Shown one piece after another: positions 55,279 through 63,360 of a stretch of DNA of 64,000 bases (positions are counted from its first letter, which is position 1; the number at the start of each line of letters is the position of its first letter). The DNA is from Acidaminobacter sp. (lineage in GTDB: Bacteria; Bacillota_A; Clostridia; Peptostreptococcales; Acidaminobacteraceae), in NCBI GenBank assembly GCA_009881125.1, contig WXFH01000052.1, positions 62,001-126,000 on the forward strand, given 5' to 3'. The notes beneath the pieces are model-generated. The model had not been told where the DNA came from, made no database searches, and was given only the letters and a program-made list of their open reading frames with translations. The position numbers and the translations under genes are program-made.

Positions 55279-55440
55279 TTAAGGCTTCAGCTTCTGAAGC
55301 GTTGTCTCAGTGCAGACTTCTTTGGTCTCCAGGTTGATATGCGTCATCTCCAGGGTTTCCTCAGGAGAAAAGTCCATCCAGTACTCCGGCACTTGATAAA
55401 CAAAGCCGCAAAGCGGGCATTTGTAATAGGTGAGCTCCAA
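55279..55440 (-). CDS. 53-residue CPxCG (half-rubredoxin-like) protein
   Basis: The reading frame starts at TTG 55440, 7 nt after AAGGAGGT, and runs 53 residues: MELTYYKCPLCGFVYQVPEY, then acidic helix and EVCTETTLQKLKP. The CPLCGFVY knuckle resembles one half of a rubredoxin or zinc ribbon; the second knuckle is missing and only Cys43 remains. It ends just before the nitrilase start and is likely the first gene of that operon. The TTG start makes it easy to miss. Confidence 0.7.
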   Translation of the reverse strand: MELTYYKCPLCGFVYQVPEYWMDFSPEETLEMTHINLETKEVCTETTLQKLKP

Positions 55441-55504
55441 GGTATCGACCTCCTTGTCAGTGTGAATACGTATGGATTATTATAGCATATTTGGAGAAAG
55501 GAAA

Positions 55505-55526
55505 CGACACCCCCGTGGGGGTGTCG
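55505..55526 (-). terminator. Terminator after the HisC-like gene
   Basis: CGACACCCCC and GGGGGTGTCG form a 10-bp GC-rich hairpin. On the minus strand TTTCCTTTCTCC follows. Confidence 0.75.
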
Positions 55527-55582
55527 CTGGGTTTTGAATCTTAGCAGGATAGAGGTATCCAAAAAGTATGCAAGCTTAATAT

Positions 55583-56668
55583 TTACTTCTTCATCCATCG
55601 ATCCATTGAATTGATCACTGCGGTCATAGCTTCATCTGAGCCAGTGGAAATCCTTCCCCAATTGTCATATCCCCAGACCGTGCCAGGTGTTATAAAGATC
55701 CCATCCTTAGAAAAATGTTGGATTACCTCCAAAACAGGTCGATCAAAATTTACAAATACAAAATTGGCGAAGGATGGCACATATTCGAGTCCATTAGAAT
55801 CAAAATAATCGTACAGCCTTTTCAATGATCTTTTGTTTTGCTGTATGCTTTTCTGAACATGTCTAGGATCTTGAAGCGCCGCTAGAGCAGCCGCTTGAGC
55901 CAATATATTAACATTAAACACAAGCTTGACTTTAAGTAAAGCCTCTATAATTTTTTCAGAAGACACAGCATATCCAACTCTCATACCTGCAAGACCTGAT
56001 GATTTAGAAAATGTTCTTAGCACAATCAGATTATCGTAATCCTTCAGGTAAGCAATGCCATCCGGATACTCCAGACAGTCTGCTGCATAATCGTAATAGG
56101 CTTCATCAAGCAGAATGACTATATCTTTTGGTACCTGTCCAAGTAATTCAATTAATTTTTCCCTACGAATAATTGTACCGGTAGGGTTATTAGGGGAAGT
56201 CAAAAAAATTAATTTGGTTTTTGAGGTTATTGCTTCCAGTATTCTCTGGGGTTCGAAATCAAAAGACTCAAAACGAACTTCTTTGAGAATCCCATTCATG
56301 AGTTGGACATTATTTCTATAGAGTGTGAAATAGGGAACACTGGCAATAGCTTCATCCCCTGGATCAATTAAAATTTCTGTCACAAGTCTGATAATCTCGT
56401 CTCCGCCATTTCCGAGAAGGATTTGTGACGGCTTAGTACCCAACAGCCCAGATAGCGCAAGTCTAAGTCTGTCTGAACCTGCATCCGGATAAGTGCTGAT
56501 CTGATCAATAATCGTAGCAATCGCTTTCATGGCTTCAGTTGATGGGCCCATGGGATTTTCGTTTGCATTCAATTTGTACACCTGATCTAAACCTAATTCT
56601 TTCTTTAGCTCCGAGATCGGTTTTCCAGCTTTGTAGGGGTCGAGTTGCTTTAAACAATTTCTAAACAA
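55583..56668 (-). CDS. hisC: Histidinol-phosphate aminotransferase-like PLP enzyme
   Basis: This 361-residue class I/II aminotransferase has YKLNANENPMGPS, GNGGDEIIRL, LTSPNNPTGTI, DEAYYDYAAD and RTFSKSSGLAGMRVGYA with the PLP-Lys. These are HisC motifs. No other histidine genes are nearby, and it is the last gene downstream of the aconitase X/TRAP/LarA cluster. It could therefore act on an amino acid of that pathway rather than on histidinol phosphate. The 155-bp gap upstream leaves cotranscription uncertain. Confidence 0.82.
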   Translation of the reverse strand: MFRNCLKQLDPYKAGKPISELKKELGLDQVYKLNANENPMGPSTEAMKAIATIIDQISTYPDAGSDRLRLALSGLLGTKPSQILLGNGGDEIIRLVTEILIDPGDEAIASVPYFTLYRNNVQLMNGILKEVRFESFDFEPQRILEAITSKTKLIFLTSPNNPTGTIIRREKLIELLGQVPKDIVILLDEAYYDYAADCLEYPDGIAYLKDYDNLIVLRTFSKSSGLAGMRVGYAVSSEKIIEALLKVKLVFNVNILAQAAALAALQDPRHVQKSIQQNKRSLKRLYDYFDSNGLEYVPSFANFVFVNFDRPVLEVIQHFSKDGIFITPGTVWGYDNWGRISTGSDEAMTAVINSMDRWMKK

Positions 56669-56822
56669 GGATCAAACCTCCCTGAGCCGCAAGCCAGTAC
56701 AGTGATTTTGAAATTTCTGTGCAAAAGAGGTTCACCCTTTGGAGAATTTCAGGCAAAATCCATTTTAATAATGCACAGTTACTTTGGAAATGTACCGCTG
56801 GTCAGCACATGAATTCAAGCAT

Positions 56823-58127
56823 TTAACAAAATTCGCCCTCTCCCTGACCTTTTAATACCGGCAAGCAGTCCCCACCACGCGGCAGGATGCCAATGGTTGC
56901 GCCAGGATTCCGCTTTAGCAGCTGATCCACTGCTGACTGTACACTTTCCTCACGTTTGTAGCCCAATACCTCGACATCTTCATCACTCAGACCATGTGAT
57001 ACAACTAAAATCTGAGCTTTTTCTCGAGCTCTTGAATTACATACAGCAAGAACAGCTGAAATGAGATCAATCGATTTGTCATCAATTGGTGCAGACTTTG
57101 CTTTTTCGAGAATGTCATGATAACTCATACTCAACCATTCAGAAAATTTGGGGTGATTGTGGGCAAGACCTTCATAGCAAGGGCTGGCAAAGACAATAGT
57201 TCCACCTGGCTTGACAGCAAAATAGGCTGAGGTAACCCCTTTCAAAGCTTGCCAAAAATCCAAATCTGCAGGGTAGGAGCTGACGACGACAATATCGGCA
57301 AGTTCTGGCATTTCAATAGAAAATGCATTTCTTGAAATTCTGGCACCTTCCCGATGGGCCTCAACAAAATCACCGCTGACAATTTCTATAACTTCGCCAA
57401 GATGATTCTTGACGGTGTTGATGATGAATTTCAATCCCGCTTGTCTTGCGACCTGCTCCATTCCAAGCCTGCACGGATTGTCTACAACGCCAAGCGGGAT
57501 CTCATCAAGCATTGCAGCCGAAATATGTGTTGCGGCAGTAGTAGGGTATCCACAAATGCCTGGTTGCAGAATCTTTGCTCCACCTGAAAATCCAGCATCT
57601 GAATGCGGAATTATATTTCCAATGCCAATTATGAAATCCACTTCATTGACTTTTTTGTTGACCTGAACAGGAATCTCAAATCCTTTTACGAAGACTGAAG
57701 GCATAGTGATCATGCTGCCTTCATCTTGGTAATCATGCTGATGGATCTTGATTTTATCGAATAAATCCGGCCCAACTTTCTCCAGTATTTCTGCTTCCGT
57801 CATCATCCTGTGAGATCCAGGTGCCGTCAAAATCTCAATCTGTTCGTACGTCAATCCGCACTCTAGAAGGTAATCGACTAAAACAGGCAGGATTTCCTTA
57901 ACCGGCGTTGATCTAGTCGCATCCTCAATCAATATGAGGACGCGGTCTTTTGGTTTCACGCATGCCTTGAGCGGCTGGCAGCCAAAGGGATTCTCCAGAC
58001 TTTTTCGAACTGCATCAGCTAGATGGGACTCCCCCTTTGTGTTCTTTAAATTGCCTTCAAATAAAAAATTTTCATTTGGAATTTCAAAAGTAATACTGTC
58101 TGGTCCATAGGGTATCTTCATTTGCAT
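56823..58127 (-). CDS. LarA-family (nickel-pincer lactate racemase-like) protein
   Basis: This 434-residue protein resembles nickel-dependent lactate racemase LarA. Metal/cofactor positions are visible: TAPGSHRMM (His), IPHSDAGFSGGAKILQPG (His and the cofactor-binding Lys) and AATHISAA (His). LarA homologues racemise or epimerise 2-hydroxyacids with the nickel-pincer nucleotide. Its cofactor genes larB, larC and larE are not in the window. It follows the aconitase X-B small subunit by 76 bp, so a hydroxyacid or hydroxyproline-type epimerase is a reasonable but unproven guess. Confidence 0.83.
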   Translation of the reverse strand: MQMKIPYGPDSITFEIPNENFLFEGNLKNTKGESHLADAVRKSLENPFGCQPLKACVKPKDRVLILIEDATRSTPVKEILPVLVDYLLECGLTYEQIEILTAPGSHRMMTEAEILEKVGPDLFDKIKIHQHDYQDEGSMITMPSVFVKGFEIPVQVNKKVNEVDFIIGIGNIIPHSDAGFSGGAKILQPGICGYPTTAATHISAAMLDEIPLGVVDNPCRLGMEQVARQAGLKFIINTVKNHLGEVIEIVSGDFVEAHREGARISRNAFSIEMPELADIVVVSSYPADLDFWQALKGVTSAYFAVKPGGTIVFASPCYEGLAHNHPKFSEWLSMSYHDILEKAKSAPIDDKSIDLISAVLAVCNSRAREKAQILVVSHGLSDEDVEVLGYKREESVQSAVDQLLKRNPGATIGILPRGGDCLPVLKGQGEGEFC

Positions 58128-58203
58128 GAATTGAATGCCTCCCTCTAGTTCGGGTAATCAATTTAAGTATGGCAGTTTGAATTGAATTCTCGAACACTTA
58201 TGG

Positions 58204-58608
58204 TCACAAAATTTCAATCCAGCCCTCTGTGGCATTCAGAATAATCCGATCACCATCTTTTATCAGCTTGTAGAATTCAGGGTCTACTTTGTGGACCATG
58301 GGCACTTCAAATATCAACGCACTTGAAACTAATACCGGATCTGCATGCTCAATGATCATACCAAGGGGGCTTTTTTGATTGCGTCCAAGCTTAAAAAGAC
58401 CATCGGCCTGGACTACTGAACTGCCTTTTCCAGACGGCATCATCAAAATCTTGCCAGCAATATTACGGCCTTCCAGATCATGATTACGTTCGACAACTAA
58501 CCCGGTTTCAGGCTCAACCAAGTAATAGCACACAGCATCTTTTGAAATAATGACTTCAGCTTCAGCGTAACCTTCAGAAATTCGTTTACAGGAAAATTTT
58601 GTTCCCAT
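58204..58608 (-). CDS. Aconitase X swivel (small) subunit, copy B
   Basis: This 134-residue protein is the DUF126 swivel domain of aconitase X. It opens FSCKRISEGYAEAEVIISKDAVCYYLVEPETG, then GKILMMPSGKGSSVVQADGLFKL and VPMVHKV. It completes the active site of the large subunit. Its ATG shares a base with the large-subunit stop (TAATG). It is a paralogue of the small subunit at 62947-63360. Confidence 0.88.
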   Translation of the reverse strand: MGTKFSCKRISEGYAEAEVIISKDAVCYYLVEPETGLVVERNHDLEGRNIAGKILMMPSGKGSSVVQADGLFKLGRNQKSPLGMIIEHADPVLVSSALIFEVPMVHKVDPEFYKLIKDGDRIILNATEGWIEIL

Positions 58609-59825
58609 TATTTAAGCACCTCCCCGAGAATCGCAGCCTCAACCGCTTCTTCCAACGGACGAATTTTGAATTTAATTCCTCTGATCTCGTTGTAATAAGC
58701 GCACTTCGGAGAGTCGGTGACTGCATTCTTCCCGTAGTACGGCTGCCAGCAAGGTGGTACATCAATACATGTATCCGCGATGATATGACCACCAGCGCGT
58801 TGAATGACATCCAAGAAACCCATGCGGTCCGCAAGTTCACGTGTCAGTGAACTGGTAAGCACCCAAAAGTCCACAGCGAATTTACGCTCACCAACGGTCT
58901 TAGCAATCGTCTCTACTTGATCTATAGTGAGATGAGGGCATCCAAACATGGCAAAATCAATCTTGCCGGGCTCCCTGCACAGTCGTTCCCTTGTAGCAGC
59001 CAGATCCTGATCCGATATTGTAATTCGATGCTTGATCTTGTTATTTCCAAATGCCGCTTCAACTGTTGGCGCTTCAGGTGTAATGCCTACCATGTGATAC
59101 ATGGAGACAGCGCCGGAGGTATTGAGTTGAGCTCCAAAATTCATGAATCCAGCAGGCGTTGGTCTTGATTTTATGCCGGTGAAAACCGGAATCTCCAGCC
59201 CTTTATAAAGTTCTGGATAGCACCATCCCAGGAGTTGATAATCAAAATCTGTTTCTATTTTGGCAGTGACTTCAACCAAGATTTCGCCTTTGCGGTTTTC
59301 ATCCAACAACAGCCCATATTCCGGAACCAAGCCTGTAATGGCGGCACAAAGTGCACTTTGAGAAGACTCCCGATTACTTCTTGCCCCAAATACTGAATTG
59401 ACATAAGGTGTGGCGCTGGATTCCGAAAAGGCGATGACTTCTCCAAACCCTGGAACGTTTTGTTGTAAATACGGTGTGCAATCGAAGGTTAATGTCGCCC
59501 CAATTTGCTTATAAGCTTCATTTGTGGCACTGACAATATCAATACCAGCCTTTGGAATCTCAAAAAGATGTTTTTTCAAATATTTAAGGTCAATACTCGG
59601 ATTGACAGTTGGTGATACCTTGCAATGCGCACCTAGCTTGAGAAGTTTATCCACAAACCAAAGATCTGCATCCTGAGCACTTAATGCCACATGAGCCCGT
59701 GTAATGGGCACCATGCGTTCAGCCTCAAATGTCTCACCCATTGCAACTTGAATTTTCATTGCCGCTGCAATGCCTTCTCCATATTTGCCTTCGAGCATAT
59801 CTTTTTCTTCAACGGTTAACTTCAT
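58608..59825 (-). CDS. Aconitase X catalytic (large) subunit, copy B
   Basis: This is a 405-residue DUF521 protein, the catalytic part of a split aconitase X. HVALSAQDADLWFVDKL, AFSESSATPYVNSVFGARSNRESS, FGCPHLTIDQ and TDSPKCAYY mark cluster and substrate positions. Known members are cis-3-hydroxy-L-proline dehydratases in bacteria and mevalonate-phosphate dehydratases in archaea. With a TRAP transporter upstream and LarA downstream, dehydration of an imported hydroxyacid or hydroxyproline is the best inference. The start ATG has GGAGGTGC upstream. Confidence 0.88.
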   Translation of the reverse strand: MKLTVEEKDMLEGKYGEGIAAAMKIQVAMGETFEAERMVPITRAHVALSAQDADLWFVDKLLKLGAHCKVSPTVNPSIDLKYLKKHLFEIPKAGIDIVSATNEAYKQIGATLTFDCTPYLQQNVPGFGEVIAFSESSATPYVNSVFGARSNRESSQSALCAAITGLVPEYGLLLDENRKGEILVEVTAKIETDFDYQLLGWCYPELYKGLEIPVFTGIKSRPTPAGFMNFGAQLNTSGAVSMYHMVGITPEAPTVEAAFGNNKIKHRITISDQDLAATRERLCREPGKIDFAMFGCPHLTIDQVETIAKTVGERKFAVDFWVLTSSLTRELADRMGFLDVIQRAGGHIIADTCIDVPPCWQPYYGKNAVTDSPKCAYYNEIRGIKFKIRPLEEAVEAAILGEVLK

Positions 59826-59877
59826 AGTGCACCTCCATAGATCACTGATGTCAAAGTATTTTTGAATGCATATTTAC

Positions 59878-61158
59878 TTATTTCAACAAATCAACCAAAA
59901 ACATTGTGGTGGCCGGCACATAAGTCGTGATCATTAAAACTATGATCAAAGCCAGCAAAAAATATTTCATGTATTTCATCATGCTGCCAATAGAAACCTT
60001 ACCTACAGCTGATGCCACAAACAGATTGATACCGTATGGTGGTGTGACAAAACCTATTGCCAGGTTCATTGTGATGACAACACCAAAAGTGATAGGTGAC
60101 ATGCCAAGTTGAGTCACAATTGGCAGGAGTATTGGGGAAAGGATGATGGTCGCTGGAATATTATCGATTAAACAACCTATCGCCAGAAGAAATAAGTTTA
60201 TGATCAACAAAAGCAAAATTTTGTTGGTTGTAAGGGTCATGATAGCATCTGCAATCGCCGTTGGGATCTGCTGAATGCTCAGATACCCCGCAAAAGCCAT
60301 GGAAAAACCCACCATAAAGGTTGTGATGCCATTGATCAAAATAGTATCAAATAATGATTTGTAAAGCAGCTTCCAGGTAAGCTCTTTGTAGATAAAGGCG
60401 CCAACAAACGCTGAGTAGACGACTGCAATGACCGCAGCTTCCGTAGGGGTAAAAACGCCAGCATAAATGCCACCGAGTACGATGGTTGGTGCCAATATTG
60501 CCCAAATGGCTTCTTTGAAGGACGTTATAACTTCTTTTGGTTTAGGAAAATGCCCAGTGCCTTTGTAGCCGTATTTTTTAGCCAATATATAAGAGGTCGC
60601 GAGTAATGCAACACCCATTAAAACACCAGGAATAAAACCTGCAATAAACAAGTCGCTTATGGAAGTGTTGACAACGACACCATAGATAACGAACGGAATA
60701 CTTGGAGGAATGATGACACCGATGGTTCCTGCAGCAGCAGTTAAAGATGCAGCAAAACCTGTGTCGTAATCTCTTTCCTTCATAGCTGGGATCATGAACG
60801 TTCCAATAGCCGATGTCGTCGCCATGGCCGAACCGGAAATGGCCGCGAAAAACATGCATGATACCGTTGTAACCATAGCAAGTCCGCCAGTAAAGTAACC
60901 AAAGATCATGTTAGCAAAATCAAGGAGTCGCTTTGCCACACCGCCTGTACTCATCAGGCTTCCAGCAAGGATGAAAAACGGTATAGCCATCAAAGGAAAT
61001 GAATCACACCCAGCAATTGCGTTTTGGGTCACCATTACAAGTGGAATATCCGAAAATAAGAACAGTGTTATAGCCGTCGATATGCCAACTGCATATCCGA
61101 TTGGTACGCTGAGAACGATCAGGACAATAAAGGATCCAAACAGAAACAACGCTTCCAT
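59878..61158 (-). CDS. dctM: TRAP transporter large permease (DctM)
   Basis: This protein of about 426 residues starts at ATG 61158 behind GGAAGGGGGG; an upstream in-frame ATG lies inside dctQ. It has the twelve-helix DctM arrangement with GYAVGISTAITLFLFSDIPL, PFFILAGSLMSTGGVAKRLLDFAN, IPPSIPFVIYGVV and TPPYGINLFVA. TRAP systems import carboxylates and similar compounds with Na+. It stands between DctPQ and the second aconitase X pair. Confidence 0.93.
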   Translation of the reverse strand: MEALFLFGSFIVLIVLSVPIGYAVGISTAITLFLFSDIPLVMVTQNAIAGCDSFPLMAIPFFILAGSLMSTGGVAKRLLDFANMIFGYFTGGLAMVTTVSCMFFAAISGSAMATTSAIGTFMIPAMKERDYDTGFAASLTAAAGTIGVIIPPSIPFVIYGVVVNTSISDLFIAGFIPGVLMGVALLATSYILAKKYGYKGTGHFPKPKEVITSFKEAIWAILAPTIVLGGIYAGVFTPTEAAVIAVVYSAFVGAFIYKELTWKLLYKSLFDTILINGITTFMVGFSMAFAGYLSIQQIPTAIADAIMTLTTNKILLLLIINLFLLAIGCLIDNIPATIILSPILLPIVTQLGMSPITFGVVITMNLAIGFVTPPYGINLFVASAVGKVSIGSMMKYMKYFLLALIIVLMITTYVPATTMFLVDLLK

Positions 61159-61159
61159 C

Positions 61160-61654
61160 TTATATTGTCCCCCCTTCCGTTTCTTTTGCTGGTTTGAATA
61201 ATTCAACAAGTTGGTCAAGGATATAGATACTCGTTATAGCTGAACTAAATGGCAGGGATAAATAGACATAGCTGAGTGGAATTTTCAAAGCAGTCGAAAG
61301 TGCATTTCTTCCCGCTATTTTCATCACTAATTGATAACCATTAATGACGAGAAAAACGCAAAACAGCAACAGGATCGTCAAGGCTATGACATTTAACCAT
61401 TTTGCACCAGCAGGACTTAGTTTCTTCGCAAATATTTCAACCCTGATTTGCTCTTTCAAACGAATTCCCACACCAGTTCCTAACCAGATTTGCCAAATAA
61501 ATATGTAACGCGCAAGCTCTTCACTCCATGATAATGAATTATTAAATACATATCTCATTATGACCTGTATAAAGATCAACGTAACGGTAAAAACAAGGCT
61601 TGCGACTAATAATCGCTCTTCAAATTTAGTATAGAGGCGAAGCAATTTTCTCAT
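61160..61654 (-). CDS. dctQ: TRAP transporter small permease (DctQ)
   Basis: This four-helix protein of about 164 residues has LVFTVTLIFIQVIMRYVFNNSLSWSEELARYIFIWQIWLGTGVGIR and the DctQ-typical VFLVINGYQLVMKIAGRNALSTALKIPLSYVYLSLPF. It pairs with DctM to form the membrane complex that accepts substrate from DctP. Its 3' end abuts the DctM start with about 1 bp between them. Confidence 0.92.
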   Translation of the reverse strand: MRKLLRLYTKFEERLLVASLVFTVTLIFIQVIMRYVFNNSLSWSEELARYIFIWQIWLGTGVGIRLKEQIRVEIFAKKLSPAGAKWLNVIALTILLLFCVFLVINGYQLVMKIAGRNALSTALKIPLSYVYLSLPFSSAITSIYILDQLVELFKPAKETEGGTI

Positions 61655-61730
61655 CCACGTCACCTTCTTCCAATATAAACTTCATTAAGATAACAAAATT
61701 CTCTTGACCATTTACCAAATTTAGAAAGAT

Positions 61731-61757
61731 GCCGGGAGGCAAGTACAACCTCCCGGC
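61731..61757 (-). promoter_or_regulatory. Intercistronic hairpin between dctP and dctQM
   Basis: GCCGGGAGG and CCTCCCGGC pair around a 9-nt loop, followed on the minus strand by ATCTTTCT. It lies 31 bp after dctP. A hairpin here usually lets the binding protein be made in excess over the permease, by partial termination or 3'-end protection. Confidence 0.7.
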
Positions 61758-61787
61758 AAAATGGGACAAAGATTGCAAGGGGAAAAT

Positions 61788-62834
61788 TTATTTGTTGTAT
61801 TGATCGATAAGGTCAAACCATTCTTGACCGAATTCCGCTTTATATTTGTCATGCATTGGAACCAGTGCATCCATAAATTTCTGCATATTTTCTGCAGAAA
61901 TTTCATTAACTTTCATTCCTGCTTCTTTCAGCTTATCAACAGTTGCAATATTGTCGTTAATTTCGTCTTCGCGTTCTGCTTCTACCAGGAATTTTCTAGC
62001 ACCGTCCTTGACAACATTCTGTTGATCTTCAGACAAACCGTTAAAGAAATCAGCATTGATGATGTTGACAAGATAAGATTGAACGTGGCTGGTTAGGCTG
62101 TAGAATTCCTGTACTTCATAGAATTTTGATGCATAAACAAGAGCAGGCGCGTTTTCCTGACCATCAACTGTGCCTTGCTGCAAACCAGTAAACACTTCAC
62201 CGAAGCTCATAGGCGTTGGATTCGCGCCCAAGTATTTGAACATGTCTATGAAAACTGGACTTTCCATAACACGCATCTTTATGCCTTCAAGATCTTTTGG
62301 TTCGTTGATTGGTCTGACATTGTTTGACATACTTCGGGCGCCATTATAACTGTAACCTAAGTTCATGAGACCGACCGGCGCCAATTTTTCATCCAGTTTC
62401 TTTCCAAGATCACCATCTAAAGCATTAAAACCTGCACGAACATCTTTAAAAATAAATGGTAAGTCAAGGAGGCCAAAAATTGGGTCATATGCTGTCAGGA
62501 CAGCGGTTGATGGTATTGAAATCTGAACGGTATTCAACGCGACAGCTTCAGTAATTTGAAGGTCGCCACCCAATTGTCCGTTTGGAAATAATTGAACTTC
62601 AATAGATCCGCCTGATTCTTTCTCTACGTAATCTTTAAAAGCAACTGCAGCTCGATGTGTCGCTGTATCTTCAGAAACAATGTGGGCCACCTTTATGACA
62701 ACTTTTTCAGCTGGTGTTTCTGCAGGGGTTTCGGCAGGTGTCTCAGTTGCAGGCGCAGGTTCAGGACTGCTGCAGCCAGCCGTCATACCAATAATCATCA
62801 CAAGAATCAACAGAAGTGCAGATAACTTTTTCAT
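61788..62834 (-). CDS. dctP: TRAP transporter substrate-binding lipoprotein (DctP)
   Basis: This lipoprotein of about 348 residues starts at ATG 62834, 6 nt after AGGAGG. The signal ends MTAGC, and a Pro/Ala/Glu/Thr spacer (TPAETPAETPAEK) follows. The DctP domain holds VKVAHIVSEDTATHRAAVAFKDYVEKESGG, GVFLLPFIF-type LLDLPFIFKD, and LEGIKMRVMESPVFIDMFKYLGANPTPMSFGEVFTGLQQGTVDGQENA with the ligand Arg. The substrate is unknown; the flanking aconitase X genes suggest a hydroxylated acid. Confidence 0.93.
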   Translation of the reverse strand: MKKLSALLLILVMIIGMTAGCSSPEPAPATETPAETPAETPAEKVVIKVAHIVSEDTATHRAAVAFKDYVEKESGGSIEVQLFPNGQLGGDLQITEAVALNTVQISIPSTAVLTAYDPIFGLLDLPFIFKDVRAGFNALDGDLGKKLDEKLAPVGLMNLGYSYNGARSMSNNVRPINEPKDLEGIKMRVMESPVFIDMFKYLGANPTPMSFGEVFTGLQQGTVDGQENAPALVYASKFYEVQEFYSLTSHVQSYLVNIINADFFNGLSEDQQNVVKDGARKFLVEAEREDEINDNIATVDKLKEAGMKVNEISAENMQKFMDALVPMHDKYKAEFGQEWFDLIDQYNK

Positions 62835-62946
62835 AGTCTTCCTCCTCAATTTTGATGTTCACTCCAAACAACCCAGACCTTTAGACTATAAGTAATTTAA
62901 AGTTCTGATCACTCACCTCCAAAACAATTCAATTTGCCAAAATGAA

Positions 62947-63360
62947 TCAGATAAATTCGACTCTTTCTGAATTTGCATCCACCCTGACCTTGCAGCCGTC
63001 TTTTAATTCAGCATAGAATGCTTCATCCAATTGATCCACCATAGGGACCTCCATTATGATAGCACTGGAAACAAGCACTGTATCAGGATTCTGAATGATC
63101 ATAGCCTTAGGTGCATTCTGTTTCATTGCCAGCTGATATAGACCGTCGGCTTGGACCACTGAACTTCCTTTGCCGCCCGGAAAGACTAAAATCTTACCAG
63201 CAATGCTTTTACCTTCTAGATCATGGCCCTTTTCAATCACCTCTCCTGTTTCAGGATTGATCAGATAAAACATAATGTCGTCTTTTGAAACAATTACTTC
63301 ACCCTCAGCGATACCTTCTGAGATGCGATGGCATGAAAAACTTTTTTCATTGACAGACAT
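62947..63360 (-). CDS. Aconitase X swivel (small) subunit, copy A
   Basis: This 137-residue DUF126 protein opens FSCHRISEGIAEGEVIVSKDDIMFYLINPETGEVIEKGHDLEGKS, followed by GKILVFPGGKGSSVVQADGLYQL. It is clearly paralogous to copy B (58204-58608), with the same length and motifs. Its ATG shares a base with the preceding large-subunit stop. It precedes the TRAP binding-protein gene by about 110 bp. Confidence 0.88.
   Translation of the reverse strand: MSVNEKSFSCHRISEGIAEGEVIVSKDDIMFYLINPETGEVIEKGHDLEGKSIAGKILVFPGGKGSSVVQADGLYQLAMKQNAPKAMIIQNPDTVLVSSAIIMEVPMVDQLDEAFYAELKDGCKVRVDANSERVEFI

Noticed and set aside
54582..55337. 251-residue plus-strand frame opposite the nitrilase-family gene
   Set aside because: Antisense shadow; composition and lack of motifs do not support a protein.
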